DNA of 64,000 nt. It comes from Pelobates cultripes. Lineage: Eukaryota; Chordata; Amphibia; Anura; Pelobatidae. Both the position numbers and the translations under genes were made by a program. Within the stretch, counting starts at the first letter, position 1, and each line of letters opens with the position of its first letter. The notes under the pieces are model-generated. The model was not told the DNA's origin. It was given only the letters and a program-made list of their open reading frames with translations, and ran no database searches. The DNA lies in the NCBI GenBank assembly GCA_933207985.1, contig OW240912.1:358788290-358852289 (forward strand), given 5' to 3'. Shown here in pieces: positions 47,036 to 56,137 of this stretch.

Positions 47036-47108
47036 CCCCTTAAGGACCAAACTTCTGGAGTGAAAAGGGAATCATGACATGTCACACATGTCATGTGTCC
47101 TTAAGGGG
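47036..47108. mobile_element. piggyBac-type MITE, copy 3
   Basis: 73 bp, ends CCCCTTAAGGAC / GTCCTTAAGGGG, between TTAA at 47032-47035 and 47109-47112. The right TTAA is also the left target site of the adjoining Kolobok-type MITE. Confidence 0.92.
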
Positions 47109-47112
47109 TTAA

Positions 47113-47243
47113 AGGACCACTATAGGCACCCAGACCACTTCAGCTTAATGAAGTGGTCTGGGTGCCAGGTCCAGCTAGGATTAACCCTTTCTTCTATAAA
47201 CATAGCAGTTTCAGAAGTTAATCCAGCCTCTAGTGGCTGTCTC
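47113..47243 (+). mobile_element. Kolobok-type MITE family C, cut by tandem duplication
   Basis: Left end AGGACCACTATAGGCACC with its subterminal hairpin. The copy stops at GGCTGTCTCAT, where the second duplication unit begins. It represents only the first 131 bp of the complete element at 48073. Confidence 0.92.
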
Positions 47244-47995
47244 ATGTTTATTACTACTGGGCCTTTGAATATCCCCTTCGTTCCATTTACTGTTTGTATT
47301 AAATCTCTGTGTGAAACCACTACTTCTCTTTATTTGAAATTGAATGAAAATTAATGTCTCTATCTTTTTTATCTCTGTTATACTTCTTATTTTTAGTTTC
47401 TGCTATATTTCATCTACTTTAGTGACTCTGTCTAGAAGTATAAGTTCTTTTTCTTTATATTCTTTTGTTTCTATATCTATGACAAAATCTTTATCTAATT
47501 TTTCTAGATCTTTTGATAAATTGCTTAGGTTCTCTTTTTCAAATTTAATGATTATTTCCATCAGGATAAAAGAGCATTTCTCCAATGCTATATCCCATTT
47601 TTGGGCATGCGCAGAGAGTTCTAATCCATTTGCTGGATCTTTGTTTGGGATAAGGTTTTCTTTCAGATAAGCCTCTAAAAAGGATATCTCCCATCACTTT
47701 CTTGTTTCTTTTATTGCACCTGGGTAAAATCGAGTAAATTTATAATACACTAAAAATATATCTAGAAAACCCAGTAAAAATTAACACCAGTGGTTACAGG
47801 TCTAAATTATCTAATAATATGCAGAATTATAAAGAAGATTCTTCGAAGACTTCTCAAATCATAAAATATATCATAAATAATCTTAAGCGTTTTTTTAATT
47901 TTTTTTTTTTTAAATTCTTTATTTTTCTGTGCATGAGGAGTTACAAGCATATGTCAAGTGCCACAACAGCATGCATGGGTTAAATACTAGCTTAA

Positions 47996-48068
47996 CCCCT
48001 TAAGGACCAAACTTCTGGAGTGAAAAGGGAATCATGACATGTCACACATGTCATGTGTCCTTAAGGGG
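47996..48068. mobile_element. piggyBac-type MITE, copy 4 (in duplicated unit)
   Basis: Identical by eye to the 47036 copy and generated by the tandem duplication, not by transposition. TTAA at 47992-47995 and 48069-48072. Confidence 0.92.
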
Positions 48069-48072
48069 TTAA

Positions 48073-48443
48073 AGGACCACTATAGGCACCCAGACCACTT
48101 CAGCTTAATGAAGTGGTCTGGGTGCCAGGTCCAGCTAGGATTAACCCTTTCTTCTATAAACATAGCAGTTTCAGAAGTTAATCCAGCCTCTAGTGGCTGT
48201 CTCATTAACAGCCGCTAGAGGCGCTTCCGCGCTTCTCACTGTGATTTTCACATTGAGTAATGCTTTCCTATGGACTGGCTGAATGCGCGCGCATGCGCAT
48301 TCAGCCGATGACGACGCGAAGGAGGAGGAGAGTCCCCCGCCCGCGCTGGAAAAAGAGGTAAATTTAACCCCTTCCTCCCCCTAGAGCCCGGCGGGGGGAC
48401 ACACACCTAGAGACCCTATAGAGCCTGGCACTATAGTGGTCCT
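48073..48443 (+). mobile_element. Kolobok/T2-type MITE, family C
   Basis: AGGACCACTATAGGCACC...GGCACTATAGTGGTCCT, 371 bp, with TTAA at 48069-48072 and 48444-48447. It contains GAATGCGCGCGCATGCGCAT. Compared with 38102 it lacks part of the right subterminal hairpin. Confidence 0.9.
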
Positions 48444-48800
48444 TTAAGCGGTTTTAATCTTATTTACAGTACTTCACTATGTTCCTTCTTTGTTCATATT
48501 TTCTATATGTATACCTGGAACTAAAGAAGACTGAAAATTCCATCTAAACATTACGTTTTGCCTACTTATCATCCACGTTTGTGAGTGCAACTTGTGGTTC
48601 CTTTTTATCTGGTGTTTATATTTACCACACCATTGTAGTTCTTTTTGTATTTTATTGCAGATTATTTATAAAATATATTTTATGGTTTGAGAAGTCTTCC
48701 AAGAATCTTCTTTATAATTCTGCATATTATTAGGTAATTTACCAGGAACCACTGGTGTTAATTTTAACTGGGTTTTAAAGATATATTTTAAAAAACAATG
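48444..48800 (+). mobile_element. Inverted Penelope-like fragment (terminal segment plus 5' UTR)
   Basis: Reads, on the plus strand, the terminal segment (AAGCGGTTTTAATCTTATTT through CTGGAACTAAAGAAGACTG), GTGAGTGCAACTT, then about 65 bp, then the 5' UTR block (GGTTTGAGAAGTCTTCCAAG through AACCACTGGTGTTAATTTT). The matching segments of element 2 are on the minus strand. It is thus a 5' fragment of the same family lying head-to-head with element 2, and similarity stops at about 48800. Confidence 0.85.
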
Positions 48801-51257
48801 TCATGACAACTTCCCTTCAACTAAAGGGATTGTATATTGCCATTCGACAGGGATACTTATCAAAAATATACAATCTGTATTGAAGTCATCACTGATCTTT
48901 ATTTTTATCCTCTTCCCCCTGCTAATGGGGAATTCTGGACTTTCTACTTTTAATTGTGGACTGAGCAACAACATGTCTACATTGCCTTATGTTCTTACAT
49001 AGGAGTGTGGAATTCCTTTACTGCACACTATCACATGACACATTGTGGTTATCCACTAATCTGTGAATTGTACTGATTTGAAAGAAAAAAAATAGCTAAG
49101 TATAGGCCAGAATAGTAAAAATTGGAAATATTATTTAACATGTCTGCATTCCCAATTTGGCTATTTTGGTCAACATGGTACAAATCCAGTTTTAAATGTC
49201 ACCTCAGTTCCATGTCTACTGAATAAAGCCCACTGTCTTTCTTTGATAGCCTGGGACACTGCCTGTGCAAAGTATTTCTGGCTCGATGCAAGAAAAGTTA
49301 CATATGAATTTAGGAATAAGGGGAATTGTTGTGAAAATGCTAACGCTGCAACAATCACCATGGAAACCAATGGAATGTTCTTATATATTTTTTTCCACTT
49401 TTGGAACTTTGCACCAGGAATTTCTTTGGGTTATAATAATATCTTCATTTAAATATTCAAACCCTAAACAGGGATTGTCAATAACCAGCCTCAGCCCAAG
49501 GTAATATAGAAAAATGAAATGTAACTGTTATTGATCTCTTATTACTATGTACATCAATTGGAGAAAACAAATAAGGTAAGGAAACAGAACCACAGCCTCA
49601 TATGTTTCACGTCCAGGTCTTTGACGAAGTGCTGGTGGCCACAAAATGCTTCAAATTATGATTTTTTCTTTTCTTTTGCACTCCCCCCTCCACCACCTAT
49701 TCTCTTCAGTAAGTGTATACAACCATAATGGTCAATAGAGGTACATATTTTTTCTGTATTGCCTCAACTTGATGCCACTTTACGGCGTTCCCTTATTGGA
49801 GTCTGGTTATTTTACTTGACAGTTTATATAAATGAGGAGGAAGCCTCACGTCTCAACCTCCCCAGAATTGTGAATTTGTTACAGTAAAGAAAGGGGTTTA
49901 TCCTTCAAAATCATTTTGCTCTATGTATTGCTCTAATGCAGTAATATAATACCCCATAGTCCCTGCAAGCCTGGGGTAAATTAGACAGAGCACACCATGA
50001 AAATAAATTTAACCTTCACGGTGTTATACGCTCAGGTGCATGCATGTTCTGGCAACCCTTCCATTGTGGTATATGTGCTAGGATCATTATGGGGTCATGA
50101 CATTACTTGGATTCTAAAGTGCTACAGTAACAACTATATTAGTGTTTAATGGGGTGAGATAAAGAGGAACTTGCGCTTCAAAGAAAGTGACAGTTTTGCT
50201 TTAAGGATAACTTTTAGGATAACCATGACATTGAGTTCGGACTTGTATTTGCTTGCTCTTTCAACATCCAGCTGTCACAATCCAATTCTGTGAGTGAAAG
50301 CCTCATACAATCCCTGCCAGTGAGAGAATAATCTGTTCCTTTAAATGCAGTTATTCCATAGTTCATTTCAACTAGATTCAGGTCTATTCTTTATCTTTGA
50401 TTTAAACCTTTTGAGTACCACATGAGCATTGCTAAACAAAGTACTAAAGTGCAGGTCTCTCATTCCCATGCCTGTAAGGGTAGAATGTTTTTCTTATCCC
50501 AAACTTTAAGTTCTCCTTTTCTGTGGGTGCCTCTAACTGCCAACCCATCCCCCTACTAATAACCCTTCTGGAAATCAGGATACATAACCTCCCTCTCCAA
50601 AGCCAGACATGAGCCACTAATGAGCAGCGGGTCTGGACTCGCCTGGAAGAGAGGAATAAGAAGCATATATCACTTTATTTTATTTGAAATAAGCCAAACA
50701 TAAGAGGGATTGAGAACGGAGGGTTTGAGTGAATGGGAGCCTTGTTCATTCAAGCCCCTGCGTTTATTTAAAGGGGGATCTTGGACACTAAACCAGAGAA
50801 AGTTAAAGAAACAGCTTTACAAGTGTACCTGTACATGTGTATGTGCATTAATGTTTGCACAACACTATATTGTTATCCGTGTTTTTATATGCTTTGTAAA
50901 TCTGAGCTGTAAAATGCACTCTGTCAGAGCTGAGCGGTTTTATGGAAATTCTGAAGTTTATTACATACATTAAATTAAATGAAAGGTAATACAGAAAAAA
51001 AAATATATAGTTAAATTTATGCAAAACCTTGCATTTTCTGTTTATCATTGTGTGTTTGTACAATGACTGTCTTTACATTATGAGGGTATTTTGAAGAAAA
51101 GGCTCATGAGAATGTGCCTCACTGTTGAATAAGGAAATGCTTAATAAGAATAATAATTTCTTTTATATTTCTTCCCAAGGGGATTGAAACTAAAGTAGGA
51201 ATTCAACGTGAACTTCTAATTTAAAGCCAGAATTGCTGAATTAAAAGGATAACTGAC
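48801..51257. other. Unannotated AT-rich spacer
   Basis: No coding feature supported. The segment 49601-49635 contains, on the minus strand, CACUUCGUCAAAGACCUGGA followed by CGUGAAACAU, weakly hammerhead-like, which may mark another decayed Penelope terminus. Confidence 0.45.
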
Positions 51258-51261
51258 TTAA

Positions 51262-51540
51262 AGGGACACAGCAGGCTCCAAAACAACTTCATCTATTTAA
51301 AGTTGTTATGGTGCCAGGAGATCCCTGCAGGCACTCTTATCTCAAGGGGTTAAACCGTTTTTAAAAGGATTAACCCCTAAGTTGCCCCTACCTGGCACTT
51401 CCTGTCAGACTCAGCCGGGCAGAAGTTGAGACTGGCGCTGGAGGCACCTTAAGGGTTAAACCGTTTCAAAAGTTTAATCCCTTGAGTTAAGAGTGCCTCC
51501 AGGGGCCTCCTAGCACCATAACAACTTAATTTAAAGTTTT
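51262..51540. mobile_element. Palindromic Kolobok-type MITE
   Basis: TTAA (51258-51261), then AGGGACACAGCAGGCTCC. A large inverted repeat pairs AGTTGTTATGGTGCCAGGAG and CTCAAGGGGTTAAACCG (left arm, 51301-51368) with AAGGGTTAAACCGTTT and CTCCTAGCACCATAACAAC (right arm, 51448-51526). The right terminus is lost near a TTAAAG at 51531. Confidence 0.7.
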
Positions 51541-51724
51541 TGCAGTTTAACTATTGTGACCTTTAGTTTAAAATTCACTTTGAAATCACTTTGAATTTTT
51601 AATTTAGTGAATAAATTGAGTATTGAAAGTTATAAGTTTGTCTGGTCATCTTTGTTATTTTAAATTGACTTTCAAATTTCAAATTGTATTCCTGAAACTA
51701 TAGTGCTGGTGTAACTCTTTAGAT

Positions 51725-52293
51725 ATGCGGCCCCCCTGTCTGTGCAGTGAAAGGTGAGTTTACTTACTTTTTTTCTCATGCGGTGCCGGTCTTGCCGCAA
51801 CTGTCCCCGCCTCCATAGCTGAGATCATTAGTTAGGACGCTCTCAACTAATCTAATGCCTTCCCGTTGAGAGGCTATTGCGCATGTACGGCAAAATGCCA
51901 CGCTGTGCATCCAGATATTCAGTGTCTCCTCCCTCTGCATGCAGACACTGAACTTTCCTCGTAGAGATTCATTGATTCAATTCATCTCTATGAGGAGATG
52001 CTGATTGGCCAGGGCTGTGTTTGAATCATGCTGGCTCTGCCCCTGATCTGCCTCTTCGTCAGTCTCAGCCAATCCTATGTGGAAGCACTGTGATTGGATC
52101 AGGCTACCACTTCTGATGATGTCAGCAGACAGCTTGTTTTTTTGTTGTTGAGGCAAACAGCATGCAGAGTTACAGCTTCTGGCTTGAATACAGTAAGATT
52201 TTGCTATATTTATGGAGGCATGAGTGGCCCAGGGGAGCTAGATGGTGGTGTTAACAGGAATACATGTTTGTGTTCCTGACCCTATAGTGATCC
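51725..52293 (-). mobile_element. Kolobok/T2-type MITE, family A, reverse orientation
   Basis: Ends AACAGGAATACATGTTTGTG, then TTCCTGACCCTATAGTGATCCT before TTAG, the reverse complement of the 43578 left end. It shares GCATGCAGACACTGAACTTT and GCTGATTGGCCAGGGCTGTG with 43578. The other terminus is diverged. Confidence 0.78.
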
Positions 52294-52659
52294 TTTAGTG
52301 AATATTAAGGGTCACTTTAGTTAATAACCCTGTATGTCTTTTTCCCCATTTTATTTGTAAATAGCAGCATATTCTTTAGATTGTAAGCTCACATAAGCTG
52401 TAGCCTCCTTACTACTTGTTCATGTAAGTAAAACTTGTACAGTTCAATTTTCGGACATGTGTTGTTCACCAGTTGTTCTACTCTGCAGAAAAAGTTACTT
52501 TATAAACGATAATTGATATTGCTAGCATCACAGTAAATACTGTAAAATGTAAGATGCTCTCAATGTATCTTTCCTGGTAAGCACATACAGGCAGGGCCGG
52601 ACTGGCCCACCGGATACAGGGAAATTTCCCGGTGGGCCGTCGGCACCTGGGGCCAGGCA

Positions 52660-52945
52660 GACACCTGGGTCTGCTGGCGGCTGCTGGGGGAGGTCTGCTG
52701 GCCGCCGCTGGGGGACTTGTACTGGCGGCCGCTGGGGGAGCTGCGCTGTCTCTGCTCCCCAGCGTGCAGCTTAATGAGACCGGGGCCGGAATATGACGTC
52801 ATATTCCGTCCCCGGTCTCATTCAGCAGCGCGCAAGGGCGGGAGAGCAGAACCAGCGCAGCTCCCCCAGCGGCCGCCAGTACAAGTCCCCCAGCGGCCGC
52901 CAGTACAAGTCCCCCAGCGGCCGCCAGTACAAGTCCCCCAGCAGC
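52660..52945. repeat. GC-rich palindrome centred on a CRE-like site
   Basis: The exact 20-bp palindrome GGAATATGACGTCATATTCC (52788-52807) is the centre of a longer imperfect inverted repeat: GAGACCGGGGCCGGAATA / TATTCCGTCCCCGGTCTC, then CTGGGGGAGCTGCGCTG / CAGCGCAGCTCCCCCAG, then GACTTGTACTGGCGGCCGCT / AGCGGCCGCCAGTACAAGTC. TGACGTCA in the centre is the consensus cAMP-response element, though its origin here may simply be symmetry. Confidence 0.92.
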
Positions 52946-52990
52946 CGCCAGCAGACCTCCCCCAGCGGCCACCAGCACAGGTGCTCCAGC
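52860..52990. repeat. 24-bp minisatellite
   Basis: Three exact copies of a unit with CCCCAGCGGCCGCCAGTACA plus AGTC (52865-52938), then two or three degenerate copies with CCGCCAGCAGACCTC and CACCAGCACAGGTGC. Confidence 0.93.
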
Positions 52991-53045
52991 AGCCTCCAGC
53001 ACAGACAGCCGTCTGCACTGCATGACCCCCTGGTAGGTAGTAGTA

Positions 53046-53465
53046 ATGTGTTACAGTGTGAGTTTGTCTGTCTGTTATGGTGTGTCTGTCTGTTATGGTG
53101 TGTCTGTCTGTGTCATTGTGTCTGTCTGTATGGTGTGTGTGTGTGTGTGTGTCTGTCTGTATGGTGTGTGTGTGTGTTTCTGTCTGTCTGTGTCATGGTG
53201 TGTCTGTCTGTCTGTATGTATGATGTTTGTGTGTGTGTGTGTGTCTGTCTGTATGGTGTGTGTGTTTCTGTTTGTATGTGTCATGGTGTGTGTGTGTCTG
53301 TCTGTCATGGTGTGTGTGTCTGTCTGTGTCATGGTTTGTGTGTGTGTGTGTCTGTGTCATGGTGTGTGTGTCATGGTATATGTGGGTCTGTCTGTGTCAT
53401 GGTCTGTCATGGTGTGTATCTGTCATGGTATATGTGTGTTTCTGTGTCTGGTGTATATGTGTGTT
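53046..53465. repeat. TG/TCTG-rich microsatellite array
   Basis: Interleaved (TG)n, TCTGTCTG and TCATGGTGTG units. The cysteine/valine-rich 315-codon frame at 52793-53740, the longest in the window, is a translation of this array and its neighbours. Confidence 0.95.
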
Positions 53466-53489
53466 TAAAAATAGTGTTTTTGCTCACCT

Positions 53490-53862
53490 TTTTTTTCCCC
53501 AGCGTGCTGGTCTCCCCTCGACGGGCCCTGCCTCTATGGCTGAGATCGTCAAGCTTGATGATCTCAGCCAATCCAATGCTTTGCCATAGGATTGGCTGCA
53601 AAACACTACACCAATCAGCATCTCTTCATAGAGATGCATTGAATCAATGTATCTCTATGGGGAACGTTCAGCACCTACATAGTGTGGAGGCCCTGAATGT
53701 AGGTTCACTGACACAGGAAGCACCTCTAGTGACCGTCTGAATGAATGTCACTAGCAGTGTCACTTTGAAGCAATGTAAACACTGCCTTTTCTCTGAAAAG
53801 TCAGTGTTTATGTTGAAAAGCCTGTAGGGACATGCTATAGACACCAGTACCACTACATTAAG
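53490..53862 (+). mobile_element. Partial Kolobok-type MITE inside the hAT
   Basis: Shares ATGGCTGAGATCGTCAAGCT, TAGAGATGCATTGAATCAAT and GTAAACACTGCCTTTTCTCT with the element at 36509 (inverted relative to it). Neither TTAA terminus is clear. Confidence 0.6.
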
Positions 53863-54073
53863 CTGTGTGTGTGTGTGTGTGTCTGTGTCTGCTAGTGAGT
53901 GAGCTTGTGTTTTTATGTCAATGAGCTGATGTATATCAGTGAGATTGTTTGTCTATGAGGCTGTGTATCAATCAGCTTGTGTCAGTGAGATTGTCTGTGT
54001 CTGCATGTGAGTATGCTTACTGTATAATTAAACGTTTTACTCTGAAAGGACCAATATTTTATATTAGAAAAAG

Positions 54074-54077
<4 letters not shown>

Positions 54078-54114
<37 letters not shown>
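54078..54114. repeat. (AT)n microsatellite
   Basis: Pure TA dinucleotide run within the hAT element. Confidence 0.95.
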
Positions 54115-54117
<3 letters not shown>

Positions 54118-54371
54118 CTCAATCATCTGTCATAGCAAGACATAGCCTTACATATTACACGCGACAATATATGGCGCAGTGACTTATGGGGCTGGCATAA
54201 AAATGTTTTCTAGGGCTGCTTTGTATCCCCAGTCCGGCCCTGCATACAGGTATAATAGTTAAACTCAATTTTGTAAATTAAAACTGAATTGCTAAAATAG
54301 CTAACTTGGAAAAGCTTATCAATTCAACTATAGTCCCAGCTTGATTATTTTAGCCTCAATTTTGCCATTCA

Positions 54372-54493
54372 GAATTTAATGGAACACTCTATGTAGCATA
54401 CCACCACAGTGCGTAAGCACCATTGTAACTAGTAAAACTGTTTTAAAATAGTTAAACTTTTTACCTGGGGTCTGCCAGGAACTGCTCCCTGCC
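54372..54493 (+). mobile_element. Fragment of a Kolobok-type MITE
   Basis: TTTAATGGAACACTCTATG resembles a TTAA-AGGAACACT terminus. The fragment is cut by the next element at TTAA 54494, suggesting nested insertion, and its right part may continue after 54951. Confidence 0.4.
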
Positions 54494-54497
54494 TTAA

Positions 54498-54947
54498 AGG
54501 GACACTGTAGGCACCCAGACCACTTCAGTTCATTGAAGTGGTCTGGGTGCAAACTCCAATCACCCTTAACCCTGAGCATGTACCTGCTAGGGTTAACTCC
54601 TTCTCTAGTGGCTGTCTACCAGACAGCCACTAAAAGTACTTCCGGGTGGATAGACAACTTTTGGTCGCCTAAACAACGCTGGATGTACTCACGCTATGTT
54701 TGAGGACTTCCAGTGTCACCAGAATCCCCATAGGAAAGCATTGAATTATGCATTGCTGAACATTAGGTCTCCCCCGCCAGCTGACTTCGACTGGGGAGGA
54801 GCGTGGACGGACATCAGTGCTGTACCCAGGTAAGTCACAGAAGGGTTTATTAACCCCTTCTGCACCACGGGGAGGAGTTGCCTTGACAGAGGGGGAAGCT
54901 ATAGTGCCAGGAAAACAAGTTTGTTTTCCTGGCACTGTAGTTTCTCT
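54498..54947 (+). mobile_element. Kolobok/T2-type MITE, family C
   Basis: TTAA at 54494-54497 and 54948-54951. Left end AGGGACACTGTAGGCACCC with hairpin GACCACTTCAG / TGAAGTGGTC; right end GTGCCAGGAAAACAAG / TTGTTTTCCTGGCAC and CACTGTAGTTTCTCT. 450 bp. Confidence 0.88.
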
Positions 54948-54951
54948 TTAA

Positions 54952-56102
54952 CTACACCCTTCAAAGAGCTGGAAGAGCTTCTGGTATGTCTCCTTCATTG
55001 AAAGATTAGTCTATTGGCTGAGAGTGTCGACTGATCGCTCTCAGACAATTAGCTGATCCCTGCACTGCTGAGAGATTCCGACTCTCTGAAGACTACATTG
55101 GAGGAACCATGTGCGCAGGACACCCTACATTGGAGGAACCAATTGCGTAGAAAACATTCTAAAACGGTTTGACGCCGTATAATGGGATGTGCGATGGCAA
55201 TCCGTTGGGATCCATAGCCACTACAGTGTGCTGTAGGGATTTTGGCGCTTGGATTGTTCTGTTCTTTTAATTTATAATTTGCAGTAGTGAATATGGACAA
55301 AAACAAAGTGGGTCACAACTGCTGAAATTTACTAAACATAGCAAGCCAAGCACTCCTTAACTAAGGTTATCCAATGTATTGTCAAAAGACCATCCAGACC
55401 AGTGCAGCGAACACCACCCTCTGTCATCGAAAAGCTTAACAGAGATTTACAATTATGTGATCATAATCCTTTAATGGTTTCACTAATATGAAGTTATAAA
55501 GTTGCTAGGCTAGATTTGCGACACTTGATATGATCGCTTGAAATATGGAAATCCACATGTGTATTATCTGCAGACACCACTTATTTTTTTGATGTGCATT
55601 GATTTTTTATGGAATGGTGCCGCGCTCCTTGCTGCAATTTCTGTCATTACACATGGGACTGTCTCTGATTATATGTCCAGATTCCTGGCATTAATTCCAC
55701 TTGTGGATTTCTGAATACGTTGCAGATCTGTGTGTTATATGGATGCTTTTCTGTAGTCATATAATGTTGACAAGGAACATGTCCCAGTACATGTGGATGC
55801 TAAATATTGGAGCATTGCAGTTTCTTATAATTTATAACCGTTTATATTGGACTAACAGGTTTCTGTTACTCCAATAAAAAGGTATTACAAAAAACTGCAA
55901 AACTTCATTATTTAGCATCTACATTACAGAAATAGGGCAACCCACATATAATCATCTCTTTAGATCATATAAAACAGTTCATAGTATCCATAAGTATCCT
56001 CTATCTCTTATATTGTATGTTCTATATTGAGGGAAATGATGATTTGGTTATAAACACAAGGGGGAGCCTATGTGCATTAGTTTATGCACATGGCTATTTA
56101 TA

Positions 56103-56137
<35 letters not shown>

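Larger units (their letters stand above)
46285..48204. repeat. Recent 960-bp direct tandem duplication
   Basis: Unit 1 (46285-47243) and unit 2 (47244-48204) are almost identical. I see one substitution (TTTCTTTATCTATGAC versus TTTCTATATCTATGAC) and one T-run length change. The unit covers Penelope N-terminus and 5' UTR, a LINE 3' fragment, a piggyBac-type MITE and the first 130 bp of a Kolobok-type MITE. Junctions share only the dinucleotide AT, which suggests non-homologous joining. Alternatively it is an assembly artefact. Confidence 0.96.
52592..54242. mobile_element. Non-autonomous hAT element, 1.65 kb, 8-bp TSD
   Basis: CATACAGG at 52584-52591 and at 54243-54250 flank the unit exactly. 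Termini CAGGGCCGGACTGG / CCAGTCCGGCCCTG are perfect 14-bp inverted repeats. The 5' end aligns with the 15267 element, including the subterminal CCACCGG...CCGGTGGG hairpin. The interior holds a GC-rich palindrome, a 24-bp minisatellite, a TG-rich array and a partial Kolobok-type MITE (53490-53860), but no transposase. Confidence 0.95.

Noticed and set aside
46385..47670. Two near-identical 108-codon plus-strand frames (46385 and 47344)
   Set aside because: They are antisense to the Penelope-like N-terminus and are copies of each other through the tandem duplication.
52793..53740. 315-codon open frame, the longest in the window
   Set aside because: It runs through a 24-bp minisatellite and a TG-rich microsatellite. 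The product is serine/glutamine then cysteine/valine repeats without a domain, and all other frames there are open too.
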